A stretch of DNA of 64,000 nucleotides from an uncultured Paracoccaceae bacterium (GCA_947501355.1 CANMVA010000001.1:2317492-2381491); one strand, 5' to 3'; shown: positions 1-9,773, counted from the first letter of the stretch. Notes: generated by a model not told the origin, from the letters alone. A program made the numbers and translations.

Positions 1-551
1 TGCCCATCGGCATGCCGGAGCCGATCCACCGCAGCTGTTTCACCCGTGTGCTGCAAGGCATGATCGCCATCAGCCGCGCGCGCTTTCCCAAAGGCCTTGC
101 GGGCCGCGATCTGGACGCGCTGGCGCGCTTCCCGCTTTGGACTGCGGGGTTGGATTATGACCACGGCACGGGGCACGGCGTTGGCACCTATCTCAGCGTC
201 CACGAAGGCCCCCAACGAATCTCCCGCATCTCCGACGTGGCGTTGAAGCCCGGTATGATCCTGTCAAACGAGCCCGGTTACTACCGCGAAGGCGCGTTCG
301 GCATCCGGATCGAGAACCTGATCGTGGTGCGCGAAGCCTCCAAGATCGAAGGCGCAGACGCCCGCGAGATGCTCGATTTCGAGACGCTTACCTTTGTGCC
401 CATCGACCGCCGTCTCATCGTGGCCGAGATGCTCTCACCCGATGAGCGCGCCTGGATAAACGCCTATCACCAAACGGTTTTCGACAAGATCGCCGATAGT
501 GTTGGCGCTGAGGCGCGCGATTGGCTAGAACGAGCCACCGCGCCTGTGTGA
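1..551 (+). CDS. M24 family aminopeptidase P (Xaa-Pro aminopeptidase), C-terminal part
   Basis: The reading frame is open at the left edge, so the gene starts outside the window. The visible part is the C-terminal half of a pita-bread metallopeptidase: GHGVG and VHEGP give the metal-site histidines, and EPGYY and RIEN give the two glutamates of the dinuclear metal centre. The tail after the catalytic fold (DERAWINAYHQTVF) fits the extra C-terminal region of cytosolic aminopeptidase P. The family removes N-terminal residues that precede proline. The first visible ATG at 12 is internal, not the true start. Family is clear; exact substrate is not visible. Confidence 0.9.
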   Translation, partial: PIGMPEPIHRSCFTRVLQGMIAISRARFPKGLAGRDLDALARFPLWTAGLDYDHGTGHGVGTYLSVHEGPQRISRISDVALKPGMILSNEPGYYREGAFGIRIENLIVVREASKIEGADAREMLDFETLTFVPIDRRLIVAEMLSPDERAWINAYHQTVFDKIADSVGAEARDWLERATAPV

Positions 552-611
552 CACATCCCTGTCACACAGCTAGCACAGATAGACATCCGACAGTTAGGTA
601 GGGGAACGCAT

Positions 612-953
612 ATGGCTGATCACATCAAGATTCACAAAGCGGACGGCACTTGGGTGGTGCGCGCTGCGGGCGCTGTTCTGGGTGAAAGCGGCAATGCGCT
701 GGAACTGCACGAAGGTGCCGCCCCGCCCGTGATCTACTTCCCCCGCGAGGATTTCGCGATGGCCTTCCTGTCGCCCTCAGATCGCACCAGCACCTGCCCC
801 CATAAGGGCAAGGCGACCTATTACACGATCGAAGCAAAAAGCGGCCCGATCAAGGACGCCGTCTGGTCCTACGAGACCCCCATCGACGGGATGGAGCGCA
901 TTGCAGGTCACCTGGCCTTCTACACCGACCGCGTTACAGTCGAGCAGGTCTAA
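612..953 (+). CDS. DUF427 domain-containing protein
   Basis: A 113-residue cytosolic protein that is a single DUF427 domain. Typical features are the central STCPHKGKATYY stretch and the WSYETP motif. A purine-rich ribosome site (AGGTAGGGGAA) lies about 5 bases before the ATG. The family is compact, all-beta and of unknown biochemical role. It follows the peptidase by 60 bases and ends where a dispersed intergenic repeat (957-980) begins. No function can be assigned beyond the family. Confidence 0.9.
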   Translation: MADHIKIHKADGTWVVRAAGAVLGESGNALELHEGAAPPVIYFPREDFAMAFLSPSDRTSTCPHKGKATYYTIEAKSGPIKDAVWSYETPIDGMERIAGHLAFYTDRVTVEQV

Positions 954-956
954 CCC

Positions 957-980
957 TTCGCTTTTTCAAAGTATCCCTGG
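957..980 (+). repeat. dispersed intergenic repeat, copy 1
   Basis: The string CTTCGCTTTTTCAAAGTATCC sits directly after the DUF427 stop codon. Closely similar strings sit after the flavoprotein gene (21655-21679) and, inverted, after hisE (51016-51044). All three lie just 3' of a gene, which suggests a dispersed 3'-end element. Confidence 0.5.
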
Positions 981-1073
981 GGGGTCTGGGGGGCTGGCCG
1001 CTTACGGTGATTTGCTACGCAATTCACCTCTCGCGCGACGCGTTTTCAAGAAAAGCGCTTGCCCAGCTCCGGT

Positions 1074-2762
1074 TCAAGAGTGTTCTTCCGCAGCCGTCGC
1101 CGCCAAAGCCCGGTTATACGCCTTCAACGCATCCACATGGAACAGCGCACCCCAAAGCTCGGGCGGGCTGTCTTCGCCGCCCAGCGTCACCACCGGAATG
1201 AAGCGCACGGTGTTGGTGTCAAACATCGGCATGGCCTGCTCCAGCGTGGCGTTGCCGTCGATATAGATGCCCTGCTCGACCAGTTCCCAACAGGCCTCAT
1301 CCTTCGCCGCGCGCGGGTGATCTTTCTTGCGCATGACCTTCGCCACGGTGAACATCGCCAGCAAATAGGCCTGCGGACCCGCGGCCAAATGGATGTTACG
1401 CCGCTCCAGCTGGGTCAGGAAGAAGGACCGGTCCACAAGGCGCGACGCCAAAGCGGTGGAAAGCGACACGGCCACCATCACGGCAAGGCCAGTTTGCCAG
1501 TCGCCGGTCAGTTCAAACACAATAAGTGTCGTCGAAATCGGCGCGCCCAGAACGGCTGCCGCCACGGCCCCCATCCCCGCCAGCGCATAAAGCGTCTCGG
1601 ACCCTGAGATATCCGGGAAAATCCCGGTCGCCACGATCCCGAAGGCCAGCCCCCCCAGCGCGCCGACCATCAGCGAGGGCGAGAAGACCCCGCCGCCCAT
1701 GCGCCCGCCCATGGTGATGGCCACGGCGGCCACTTTCAGAACGGCAAAGACCATGGCCTCGTGAAAGACCAACTCTCCGGTCAGGGCGAGCGATGTGGTC
1801 TCGTAGCCGACCCCGATGATATGCGGGAACCAGATCGCGATGATGCCCAGCAGCAGCCCCGCAAAGGCCGGGCGCAGATAGCGCGGGACGGAGAGCTTCT
1901 CCTGCAGGTAGTTGCCCATATCTTCGGTCCAGAAGATGGCACGCATCAGGACAACTGCGATCACCCCTGAGGTGAGACCCAGCAGCAGGAAGGCCGGCAA
2001 TTCGATATAGAAATCAAGGTTGTTGGAGACAGGCAGGACAAATTCGGTGACGTCACCGAACTCTAACCGGTTGATCACCGTGCCCGCGACCGAGGCAATC
2101 ACGATGGGCGCGAAGGCGTGCACGGCGAAGTGGCGCAGCACGACCTCTAGCGCGAAAAGCGCACCTGCAATGGGCGCATTGAACGAGGCCGAGACGGCCG
2201 CGGCCACAGCGCAACCCAGCAGGTCGCGCCCGGTGATCCCGTCGGCACGGATCAGGTTCGAGATATAGCTTGAGATGACGCCTGCGAGGTGCACCACCGG
2301 CCCCTCCCGCCCCGAAGAGCCACCAGAGGACAGCGTGATCATCGAGGCCAGCGCGGAGGCCAGACCGGCTTTCTTCTCGACCCGGCCATCATGCAGCGCG
2401 GCCCCTTCGATCACATCCGCGACCGAGCGCACGCGCGCGTCATCTGTGAAGTGGTGCAGGATCAGCCCAACCACCAAGCCGCCGCAAACCGGGATCAGCA
2501 TCACCCAATACCACGGCAGGTTCACCGCAAAGCTGTGGATGCGGGAGATGTCATCGGTGCCGTAAAGCGTGCCTTGAAGCCAGATGATCCCTTTGCGGAA
2601 AAAGAGCGCTGCGAAGCCAGCCGCAATCCCGATCACGAGGGCGATGAACCAGAACTGAATCTGGCTGGGCCCGCGGTGCTTCATCACCTGCCAGCCACCT
2701 TTGCAGGCCGACAGCGCGTCGTCGAGTTGCTGGGCTAGCAGGGATTTGGCAGGCTCCGCCAT
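1074..2762 (-). CDS. ClC family chloride channel or Cl-/H+ antiporter
   Basis: An integral membrane protein of 562 residues. It carries the anion-selectivity signature GSSGREGP near residues 145-155, including the gating glutamate, and the second filter element GGGVFSPS near residue 360. About a dozen hydrophobic helices span residues 35-460. The last 100 residues hold a degenerate CBS-like region. ClC proteins move chloride, often in exchange for protons. The ATG at 2762 is preferred because TAGGAAACCGC gives a good ribosome site; an upstream TTG at 2789 is possible. It is divergent from the next gene, 56 bases away. Confidence 0.93.
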   Translation of the reverse strand: MAEPAKSLLAQQLDDALSACKGGWQVMKHRGPSQIQFWFIALVIGIAAGFAALFFRKGIIWLQGTLYGTDDISRIHSFAVNLPWYWVMLIPVCGGLVVGLILHHFTDDARVRSVADVIEGAALHDGRVEKKAGLASALASMITLSSGGSSGREGPVVHLAGVISSYISNLIRADGITGRDLLGCAVAAAVSASFNAPIAGALFALEVVLRHFAVHAFAPIVIASVAGTVINRLEFGDVTEFVLPVSNNLDFYIELPAFLLLGLTSGVIAVVLMRAIFWTEDMGNYLQEKLSVPRYLRPAFAGLLLGIIAIWFPHIIGVGYETTSLALTGELVFHEAMVFAVLKVAAVAITMGGRMGGGVFSPSLMVGALGGLAFGIVATGIFPDISGSETLYALAGMGAVAAAVLGAPISTTLIVFELTGDWQTGLAVMVAVSLSTALASRLVDRSFFLTQLERRNIHLAAGPQAYLLAMFTVAKVMRKKDHPRAAKDEACWELVEQGIYIDGNATLEQAMPMFDTNTVRFIPVVTLGGEDSPPELWGALFHVDALKAYNRALAATAAEEHS

Positions 2763-2818
2763 GCGGTTTCCTAAGGGCTTGCTTTGCAATATAAGATCGC
2801 GACGGAGAGGATCATTAA

Positions 2819-4192
2819 ATGACGATACAGACCGCTTTGACCGCGTTGGAACCAGTCTTAGGCGATCGGCTCAGGCGGTCCAAGTCCGATCTGGATTTGC
2901 ACGGCCGATCAGAATCGCATTTTGCGACCACGCCACCCGATGCGGTGGCCTATCCGGAGAGCGCGGAAGAGGTTGTGGAGTTAGTCAAACTCTGTGCCGC
3001 GCATGACTGCCCGATCATTCCGTGGGGGACCGGCACATCGCTGGAAGGGCATGCTTTGGCAGTGCGTGGTGGGGTCTCGGTCGATTTCTCGCGGATGAAC
3101 AAGGTGCTGGCGGTGCATCCTGAGGATATGGACGTGGTCGTCCAGCCGGGGGTGACCCGCGAGGACCTGAACACGGAGTTGCGCGCGACTGGGCTCTTTT
3201 TTCCGGTTGATCCGGGGGCGAATGCCTCGCTGGGCGGGATGGCCGCGACGCGGGCCTCGGGGACGACGGCGGTGCGCTATGGCACCATGGCCGACAATGT
3301 GATGGGCCTGCAGGTGGTGACCGCGCAAGGGGAGATCATCCGCACCGGGACACGGGCGCGCAAATCCTCCGCCGGGTATGATTTGACCAAGCTGCTGGTG
3401 GGCTCCGAAGGAACGCTGGGGTTGATCACCGAATTGACTTTGAAGCTGCAAGGCCAGCCAGAGGCCGTGAGCGCCGCCGTCTGCGCGTTTGAGACGGTCG
3501 ATGCGGCAGTGAACACGGTGATCCAGACGATCCAGATGGGCCTGCCCATGGCGCGGATCGAGTTGGTGGATGCGGCCACGTCGCGGGCGTTCAACAGCTA
3601 TGCGGGCGCAGCGATGCCGGAGATGCCGCATCTGATGGTGGAATTTCACGGCACCCCCGCAGCGGTGGCCGAGCAGTCCGAGATGTTCGGCGCAATTGCC
3701 GACGAGATGGGCGGCAAGGGTTTTGACTGGGCTACCAAGGCCGAAGACCGCACAGCGCTTTGGAAGATGCGCCACAATGCCTATTACGCGATCCTTGCGT
3801 CGCGCCCGGGCGCGCGGGCGCTGGTGACGGACCTGTGTGTGCCGATCTCGATGCTGGCGGAGGCGATCAATGAGACGGTCGCGGATATCGACGGGTCGTT
3901 CCTGACCGGGCCGATTGTGGGGCATGTGGGCGACGGCAATTTCCACTCTGCCCTGCTGATCGAGGACGGCAATGCCCGCGATCTGGAAGAAGCCTTGCGC
4001 CTGTCGGACCGGATGGTCGAACGGGCTTTGCGCATGGGCGGGACCGTGACGGGTGAGCACGGTGTCGGCATGGGCAAAATGAAATACATGGAGCGCGAGC
4101 ATGGCGGAGGCTGGGACGTGATGGGGCAGATCAAGCATGCGATGGACCCGCAAAATATCCTCAACCCCGGCAAACTGGTGCGCGGGAACTAA
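2819..4192 (+). CDS. FAD-binding oxidase, D-lactate dehydrogenase (cytochrome) type
   Basis: A 457-residue flavoenzyme of the VAO/PCMH superfamily. The N-terminal FAD domain shows PWGTGTSLEGH and the GANASLGGMAATRASGTTA region; the C-terminal cap ends with TGEHGVGMGKMKYM and NPGKLV, typical of GlcD/LDHD proteins. It probably oxidises D-lactate or another D-2-hydroxyacid and passes electrons to a cytochrome or quinone pool. It stands alone, without glcE/glcF partners, which fits the single-subunit LDHD type. GGAGAGGATCATTAA precedes the ATG. The exact substrate is inference. Confidence 0.9.
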   Translation: MTIQTALTALEPVLGDRLRRSKSDLDLHGRSESHFATTPPDAVAYPESAEEVVELVKLCAAHDCPIIPWGTGTSLEGHALAVRGGVSVDFSRMNKVLAVHPEDMDVVVQPGVTREDLNTELRATGLFFPVDPGANASLGGMAATRASGTTAVRYGTMADNVMGLQVVTAQGEIIRTGTRARKSSAGYDLTKLLVGSEGTLGLITELTLKLQGQPEAVSAAVCAFETVDAAVNTVIQTIQMGLPMARIELVDAATSRAFNSYAGAAMPEMPHLMVEFHGTPAAVAEQSEMFGAIADEMGGKGFDWATKAEDRTALWKMRHNAYYAILASRPGARALVTDLCVPISMLAEAINETVADIDGSFLTGPIVGHVGDGNFHSALLIEDGNARDLEEALRLSDRMVERALRMGGTVTGEHGVGMGKMKYMEREHGGGWDVMGQIKHAMDPQNILNPGKLVRGN

Positions 4193-4235
4193 GAATTTTT
4201 AGCAAAATTCTTTGAAAACTCTTCTGAAGAGTTTT
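4192..4235. terminator. two adjacent AT-rich palindromes between convergent genes
   Basis: Palindrome one has arms AGAATTTT (4192-4199) and AAAATTCT (4204-4211). Palindrome two has arms AAAACTCTTC (4215-4224) and GAAGAGTTTT (4226-4235). They fill the gap between the flavoprotein and recN, which converge here. A bidirectional terminator is the likely role. A similar pair occurs at 16147-16188. Confidence 0.55.
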
Positions 4236-5883
4236 AGCCCGCGAGGAGGGCACGGGCCGCGCCACGGGCCTCATCGGTGATGGTGTCCCCCGACAGCATG
4301 CGCGCGATTTCGTCCACGCGGTCGGGATCGGTCAGCGGCACGACAGTCGATGTGGTCATGTCTTTCTCGACCCGCTTTTCGACGCGCCAGTGATGCCCTC
4401 CAAGAGCGGCCACTTGTGGGGAATGGGTCACGACTAGCACCTGCGCGTCGGAGGCAAGTGCGGCCAAGCGGCGGCCCACGGCATCGGCGGTCGCGCCACC
4501 CACACCTCGGTCGATCTCGTCAAAGATCATCGTGAGGCCAGAGGTGGCTTTGGTCAGGCACACTTTGAGAGCCAGCAGGAAGCGGCTCAGTTCGCCGCCG
4601 GACGCGATCTTGTTGAGCGGGCCGGAGGGCGCGCCGGGGTTTGTGGCCACGGTGAAGGCGACCGCGTCTGTGCCGTCCGGGCCGGGGTCGGCGGGCGTGA
4701 TTTCGGTGGTGAACACGGCGCGATCCATCTTGAGCGGGGCCAGTTCGGCGGACATCGCCTTGTCGAGCTTCGCTGCCGCTTTCTGGCGGGCCTCTGAAAG
4801 GCGTGCGGCCGCGGTTTCATACGCGCTTTCAGCGGCTTGCACGGCGTTCGTCATCTCAGCCAGATCGCCGGTGCTGGCGTCCAGCGTCGCCAACCGCGTG
4901 CGCAACGTTTCGGCGAAATCGCTCAGATCATCGGGCTGCACGTCATGCTTGCGGGCCAAGGCGCGGATCGCGAAGAGACGCTCTTCGGTGTCTTCCAAGT
5001 CGGACGGGTTGAAGGAGAGCGAATCGAGCGCGGTCTCTATCCCGATGGTCGCCTCGCCCAGTTCGACGAGCGCGCGTTCGAGAGCGGCGATAGGGGCGTC
5101 AAGCTGGCCTTCGGCTTGCTCTGCCGCGCCTTCGAGCCAGCGGATTGCATCGCCCATCCGGCCTTCAGCACCGTCATTGCCCAAGGCGGAATGGGCCTTA
5201 CCCACATCCTCGCGGATACGCTCTGCGCCTTGCATCAAGCGCCGCAGCGCGTCGAGCTTTTCGTCTTCACCGGGTTCAGGGGCCAGCGCATCCAGTTCGG
5301 CCACGGCGTGGCGGAGGAAGTCTTCCTCGGCGGCCAGTTCATCAAGCTTGGTTTGCAGCACGGTCAGCGCTTTGCGGGCGTCGGCGAGCGCGCGCCATGC
5401 CTTGCGTGTTTTGTCGATTTGGGCCGCGAAACCGCCGAATTCATCGAGCAAAACCCGGTGGCCCCGCGGGTTCAGCAGGCCGCGGTCATCATGCTGGCCA
5501 TGGAGTTCGACCAGCGTGTCGGAGAGAGCGCGCAGCACCTCGCCAGACGCGCGGCGGTCGTTGACATAGGCTGTTTTGCGGCCATCGCGGGTGTTGACGC
5601 GGCGCAGGATCAGCTCGTCCGAGCGAGACCAACCGGCCTCCTCCAACACGTCTTGGGCGGGGTGATCGTCGGGCAGATCGAACCAGGCGGTGACCTCCCC
5701 CTGCTCGGCCCCGGCGCGGACAAGTTCAGCGCGCCCGCGCCAGCCCAGAACAAAGCCGAGACTGTCGAGAAGGATGGATTTTCCGGCCCCAGTTTCGCCG
5801 GTGAGCACATTCAGGCCGGGCTGAAACGCAAGCTCCAACCGGTCAATGATCAGCATGTCCCGAATGTCGAGACCTCGCAGCAT
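4234..5883 (-). CDS. recN: DNA repair protein RecN
   Basis: An SMC-like ATPase of 549 residues, full length for RecN, acting in double-strand break repair. The N-terminal Walker A is GETGAGKS near residue 35, a coiled-coil central half spans about 160-370, then come the ABC signature ASGGELSRF and Walker B MIFDEIDRGVGG. It lies downstream of bamD on the same strand, 25 bases away, an arrangement seen across Rhodobacterales. The stop codon falls inside the AT-rich palindrome used as a terminator. Confidence 0.97.
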   Translation of the reverse strand: MLRGLDIRDMLIIDRLELAFQPGLNVLTGETGAGKSILLDSLGFVLGWRGRAELVRAGAEQGEVTAWFDLPDDHPAQDVLEEAGWSRSDELILRRVNTRDGRKTAYVNDRRASGEVLRALSDTLVELHGQHDDRGLLNPRGHRVLLDEFGGFAAQIDKTRKAWRALADARKALTVLQTKLDELAAEEDFLRHAVAELDALAPEPGEDEKLDALRRLMQGAERIREDVGKAHSALGNDGAEGRMGDAIRWLEGAAEQAEGQLDAPIAALERALVELGEATIGIETALDSLSFNPSDLEDTEERLFAIRALARKHDVQPDDLSDFAETLRTRLATLDASTGDLAEMTNAVQAAESAYETAAARLSEARQKAAAKLDKAMSAELAPLKMDRAVFTTEITPADPGPDGTDAVAFTVATNPGAPSGPLNKIASGGELSRFLLALKVCLTKATSGLTMIFDEIDRGVGGATADAVGRRLAALASDAQVLVVTHSPQVAALGGHHWRVEKRVEKDMTTSTVVPLTDPDRVDEIARMLSGDTITDEARGAARALLAG

Positions 5884-5908
5884 CAGCGCTCACCCCCCTC
5901 GGGTCAGA

Positions 5909-6748
5909 TCAGAGCCAGCGGCCCTGCACCACTTGCCGGTAGACCTGCCGCAGCCAACTGTCGCCTGCCGCTTCCAGCTCAAGCCCGCGCCCGGTGAGCA
6001 GCTTAAAGCTATCCTCATACCACTCGGTGGCCTGGAAGTTGAAACCCAGGATCGCCCCGGCTGTCTGCGCCTCGTCGGTCAGACCCAGCGAGAGGTAGCT
6101 TTCCACCAGCCGGTGGAGCGCCTCTGGCGTGTGGGTCGTGGTCTGGAACTCCTCCACAACAACGCGGAACCGGTTGATCGCTGCGGAGTAATGGCCGCGC
6201 TTCAGGTAGTAGCGCCCGATCTCCATCTCTTTGGCAGCGAGATGATCGAAGGCCAGGTCAAACTTGAGGATCGAGGACCGGGCATATTCGCTGTCGGGAT
6301 AGCGCTCGATCACGGTGCGCAGGGCTTGGAGCGCCTGAAAGGTCAAGCCTTGGTCACGGCCCACTTCATCGATCTGGTCATAGTAGCTGAGCGCCAGAAG
6401 ATATTGCGCATAGGCTGCGTCTTCGTCGGCTGGGTAGAAGTCGATATAACGCTGCGCGGCGGAGCGGCTTTGCTCGTAGTCCTGATTCTTGTGATAAGCG
6501 AAGGCTTGCATGATCAGCGCGCGCTTCGCCCATTCGGAATAGGGGTAAAGGCGTTCCACCTCGCCGAAGAAACGGGCGGCTTCTTCAGGTTCGGATTGGG
6601 CCAGTTCAAACTCGGCCCGATTGTAAATCTCTTCCGCAGAGTAGTTTTCGAGGGGCTGTTCGCGCCCGCCTCCGCCGCCGCAGGCGGCCAGAACGACCAC
6701 GCCCAACAAAGCCACCGTTCCCCGAAATTTCCCGTAAGCGCCTGTCAT
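5909..6748 (-). CDS. bamD: Outer membrane protein assembly factor BamD
   Basis: A lipoprotein of about 279 residues. It starts with a hydrophobic signal segment ending in the lipobox LAAC followed by a glycine run, then a TPR array (ENYSAEEIYNRAE, YPYSEWAKRALIMQAFAYHK, YPDSEYA). BamD is the essential lipoprotein of the BAM complex that folds beta-barrel proteins into the outer membrane. Starts at 6748 and 6769 are both possible; 6748 has a GGGA about 10 bases upstream. It lies between lpxC and recN on the same strand, so envelope genes continue past the dcw cluster. Confidence 0.95.
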   Translation of the reverse strand: MTGAYGKFRGTVALLGVVVLAACGGGGGREQPLENYSAEEIYNRAEFELAQSEPEEAARFFGEVERLYPYSEWAKRALIMQAFAYHKNQDYEQSRSAAQRYIDFYPADEDAAYAQYLLALSYYDQIDEVGRDQGLTFQALQALRTVIERYPDSEYARSSILKFDLAFDHLAAKEMEIGRYYLKRGHYSAAINRFRVVVEEFQTTTHTPEALHRLVESYLSLGLTDEAQTAGAILGFNFQATEWYEDSFKLLTGRGLELEAAGDSWLRQVYRQVVQGRWL

Positions 6749-6859
6749 GAGACTGTTTTTCCCGTTCATTCTGACAGAAGGATACTGCAATCCCCCACCG
6801 TGTTCTTCGCGGTTTAGCACAGAAAAAACGAGGGCAAAACGCCTTTGACGCGGAAAACG

Positions 6860-7801
6860 TCAGGCAATCGCGGGAAGGTCGGCTTTGCGGACGCCAACAC
6901 CGGGCAGAATGCGGCTTTCGCGGTCGGTGCATTGCTCAACCACATAGGCGGTCGGATCGGCAAAGAGCGCGTGCAGCAGCTTGTTTGTCAGGGCGTGACC
7001 GGCACGGTTGCCCGTGTAGCGCGCCATCAGGGGCGCGCCAGCGAGACCCAGATCGCCAAGCGCGTCGAGCATCTTGTGGCGCACGGCTTCGTCCTTATAA
7101 CGGAAGCCGCCGGGGCTGAGCACGGCGTCGCCATCGACGACAACCGCATTGTTGAGCGTGCCGCCCAATGCCATGCCATTGGCGTGCATGAATTCGATGT
7201 CAGAGTGACGGCAGAACGTGCGACTGTCGCACAGCTCGCGCACGAAAGTGCCGTTGGACAGGCTCAGCGTCTTGGTCTGCTCGCCAATCGCGGCATCTTC
7301 AAAATCAATCCGGAAGTCCATGATCAGGTGATCGGCAGGGTCAAGGCGGGCGGAGGCGAGACCATCGGTCACTTCAACGCGGCGCAGAACGCGGATCGCG
7401 GCGACGGGTTCATCCTGTGCCTGCAAACCAGCCGCGAGGAAGCGCTGCACGAAGACGGCCGCAGAGCCGTCGAGGATCGGGAGTTCCGGCCCGTTCAACT
7501 CGACCAGGGCATTATGGATGCCGCAGCCCACAAGGGCGGCCATGATATGCTCAAGCGTGGAGACGGAGACCCCATCATTATTGCGGATCAGCGTGCAGAG
7601 CGAGATCTGTTCGACCGCGTTCCACTTGGCCGGCACAAAAGGGTCCACGCCGGTGACGTCCGTGCGCTTGAACCAGATCCCATGATGTGCGGACGCCGGG
7701 TGCACAGTCGCACGCACAGGTTCCCCGCTATGGAGCCCTACGCCTTCAAATGTCACCGATGTTTTGAGCGTTTTCTGCACATTAGCCTCAAGTTGCTGCA
7801 T
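6860..7801 (-). CDS. lpxC: UDP-3-O-acyl-N-acetylglucosamine deacetylase LpxC
   Basis: A zinc enzyme of 313 residues that catalyses the committed step of lipid A synthesis. The zinc ligands are visible in TLEHIMAAL (first His) and in VRHKMLDALGDL (the HxxxD pair); NRAGHALTNKLLHALF near the end carries the catalytic base region. The start at 7801 (MQQLEANVQKTL) is chosen because family members begin there; the frame remains open upstream to 7918. It follows ftsZ, separated by a Rho-independent terminator, so lpxC probably has its own promoter. Confidence 0.96.
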   Translation of the reverse strand: MQQLEANVQKTLKTSVTFEGVGLHSGEPVRATVHPASAHHGIWFKRTDVTGVDPFVPAKWNAVEQISLCTLIRNNDGVSVSTLEHIMAALVGCGIHNALVELNGPELPILDGSAAVFVQRFLAAGLQAQDEPVAAIRVLRRVEVTDGLASARLDPADHLIMDFRIDFEDAAIGEQTKTLSLSNGTFVRELCDSRTFCRHSDIEFMHANGMALGGTLNNAVVVDGDAVLSPGGFRYKDEAVRHKMLDALGDLGLAGAPLMARYTGNRAGHALTNKLLHALFADPTAYVVEQCTDRESRILPGVGVRKADLPAIA

Positions 7802-7934
7802 CGCAGAGTTTGGGCGATGCAGAACATACCTAGCTATCGGCACCGGCAGCCTCAATTCACTCTTTGTAACCGGGTGTAACATACTGAAACGGATCGGCAT
7901 AATCCTGCCGAACGCCATTAAACCCCTATAAATA

Positions 7935-7965
7935 CAAAGAAAAAAGGCCGCCCTGAGGCGACCTT
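7935..7965 (-). terminator. Rho-independent terminator after ftsZ
   Basis: On the minus strand a 7-bp GC stem (GGTCGCC / GGCGGCC, loop TCAG, one G-U pair), extended by AAA/TTT, is followed by TTTTTTCTTTG. It lies 24 bases after the ftsZ stop and marks the end of the ftsZ transcript. Confidence 0.85.
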
Positions 7966-7988
7966 TAATGTTTCAGCTTTGACGCATT

Positions 7989-9605
7989 TTAGTTGGCTTG
8001 CCGACGCAGGAAGGCGGGGATTTCGATCCGCTCCTGCTCTGGATCAGCCTCGGGCTCATCATCATAGGATTGCACGGGTGGCTGCTGGCGCATCGGTGCC
8101 GGGGCCGCACGCTCAGCACCTTCGGTGCCGTGGCCGGTCATGCGGTTGATCAGCGAGTTGATCCCGAAGCGCGGCTTTTCCGCGTCAGGCTCGGCGTGGG
8201 GTGCGGGGACTGGGGCCTGCTGGGTCGGCACCTTCTGCACAGCGGCCTGCAACCGCGCCATCGCTTGGGGAGACGGTGCGCCGGGCTGCGGGGCTTTGGG
8301 GGCCACGAAGGCTGCAGCCTCAGGCGTTTCAACCTCTGCCGCAGCGGGCTGGGGCTGGTAGGCCGGGGGCGGCAGATCATCTGTCGCTTCCGGCTCTGCA
8401 GGGGCTTCAAAGCGCGGCTCGAACACGGGCTGAGCCGATGCAGCCTGCGGCTGTTCGGGCTCCATCCGGTCCAACAAGGACGGCTCGGGCATGGTCGCTG
8501 TTGCGGCTGCGGCGGCTGCGGCAGGCTCGAAGGCCGGGATCTCCTCGACAGCTTCGGCAACCTCTTCGACCGCGTCTTCTGCGGGCTTGAGCGGCTCGGC
8601 CAGCGAGCGACGGGGCAGCGGTGTTTCCGCGTTGCTCTCAGTCGCGTCGATGCCGGTGGCGACAACGCTGACGCGCATCGTGCCTTCCATACCGGTGTCG
8701 AGGGTGGAGCCGACGATGATGTTGGCGTCGGGATCGACTTCCTCGCGGATGCGGTTGGCGGCTTCATCGAGTTCGAAGAGCGTGAGGTCATAACCACCGG
8801 TGATGTTGATGAGAACACCATTGGCGCCGCGCAGGGAAATCTCGTCCAGCAGCGGATTGGCGATGGCTTTCTCAGCCGCCTGAATGGCGCGATCTTCGCC
8901 GGTTGCCTCGCCCGTGCCCATCATGGCTTTGCCCATCTCGTCCATCACAGCGCGGACGTCTGCAAAGTCGAGGTTGATGAGGCCCGGACGGACCATCAGG
9001 TCGGTCACGCCTTTGACGCCCTGATAGAGCACGTCGTCGGCCATGGAGAACGCCTCAGTAAAGGTCGTTTTCTCATTCGCCAGACGGAACAGGTTCTGGT
9101 TCGGGATGATGATCAGCGTGTCGACGACTTTTTGCAGCGCCTCGACGCCGTCTTCGGCCTGACGCATCCGCTTACCACCTTCAAACTGGAAGGGCTTGGT
9201 CACAACGCCGACAGTCAGAACGCCCAGTTCGCGTGCCGCTTGCGCGATGATCGGTGCAGCACCTGTCCCGGTGCCGCCGCCCATACCGGCGGTGATGAAG
9301 CACATATGCGCGCCAGCGAGGTGATCGACAATCTGTTCGATGCTTTCTTCGGCAGCGGCGGCCCCCACGGTCGCGCGGGCCCCTGCCCCCAGACCTTCGG
9401 TGACTTTAACGCCCATCTGGATTTTCGCCTGCGCCATCGACTGCTGCAGCGCCTGCGCGTCGGTGTTGGCGGTGACGAATTCGACGCCGTCGAGCTCTTT
9501 CTCGATCATGTTGTTGACGGCGTTACCGCCAGCGCCACCCACACCGAAGACGGTGATACGGGGTTTGAGGTCTTCCTGACCGGGCATCGAAAGGGTCAAA
9601 GTCAT
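7989..9605 (-). CDS. ftsZ: Cell division protein FtsZ
   Basis: The tubulin-like GTPase that forms the Z ring. The globular domain holds the tubulin signature [10 protein letters not shown] near residue 108 and the T7 loop NLDFADVR. From about residue 320 to 500 there is a long Ala/Pro/Glu-rich linker, longer than in enterics and usual in alphaproteobacteria. The extreme C-terminus [10 protein letters not shown] is the conserved peptide that binds FtsA and other partners. At 538 residues it matches rhodobacterial FtsZ. A strong hairpin terminator separates it from ftsA upstream, so it is likely transcribed from its own promoter in 9606-9690. Confidence 0.98.
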   Translation of the reverse strand: MTLTLSMPGQEDLKPRITVFGVGGAGGNAVNNMIEKELDGVEFVTANTDAQALQQSMAQAKIQMGVKVTEGLGAGARATVGAAAAEESIEQIVDHLAGAHMCFITAGMGGGTGTGAAPIIAQAARELGVLTVGVVTKPFQFEGGKRMRQAEDGVEALQKVVDTLIIIPNQNLFRLANEKTTFTEAFSMADDVLYQGVKGVTDLMVRPGLINLDFADVRAVMDEMGKAMMGTGEATGEDRAIQAAEKAIANPLLDEISLRGANGVLINITGGYDLTLFELDEAANRIREEVDPDANIIVGSTLDTGMEGTMRVSVVATGIDATESNAETPLPRRSLAEPLKPAEDAVEEVAEAVEEIPAFEPAAAAAAATATMPEPSLLDRMEPEQPQAASAQPVFEPRFEAPAEPEATDDLPPPAYQPQPAAAEVETPEAAAFVAPKAPQPGAPSPQAMARLQAAVQKVPTQQAPVPAPHAEPDAEKPRFGINSLINRMTGHGTEGAERAAPAPMRQQPPVQSYDDEPEADPEQERIEIPAFLRRQAN

Positions 9606-9635
9606 AATGTGTCCGCCTGTTATCTGCCATTTGAG

Positions 9636-9686
9636 GGGGTTGACCCCCGAATTAGCGCCAATGCTAGCGTGACATTCCCATCACGT
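9636..9686. promoter_or_regulatory. inverted repeats in the ftsZ leader region
   Basis: Between the ftsA terminator and the ftsZ start there are two inverted repeats: GGGGG-TTGA-CCCCC near 9636-9649, and a 21-bp element with arms GTGAC and GTCAC around 9669-9689. They are candidate operator or leader structures for ftsZ. No clear -35/-10 pair was found, so this is a weak call. Confidence 0.35.
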
Positions 9687-9690
9687 CACC

Positions 9691-9726
9691 CAAAAAACAC
9701 GATTTTGACGCAAAATGTCGTGTTTT
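9691..9726 (-). terminator. strong hairpin terminator between ftsA and ftsZ
   Basis: On the minus strand, AAAACACG pairs with CGTGTTTT and an inner ATTTTG pairs with CAAAAT around a CGT loop; the 3' arm ends in a run of six T. This is a near-ideal intrinsic terminator placed after ftsA, inside what would otherwise be one operon. Confidence 0.75.
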
Positions 9727-9773
9727 CTTAAGGGTTTTCAGCGGTATTTCGCTCAACACCCCAGATTTAGCGT

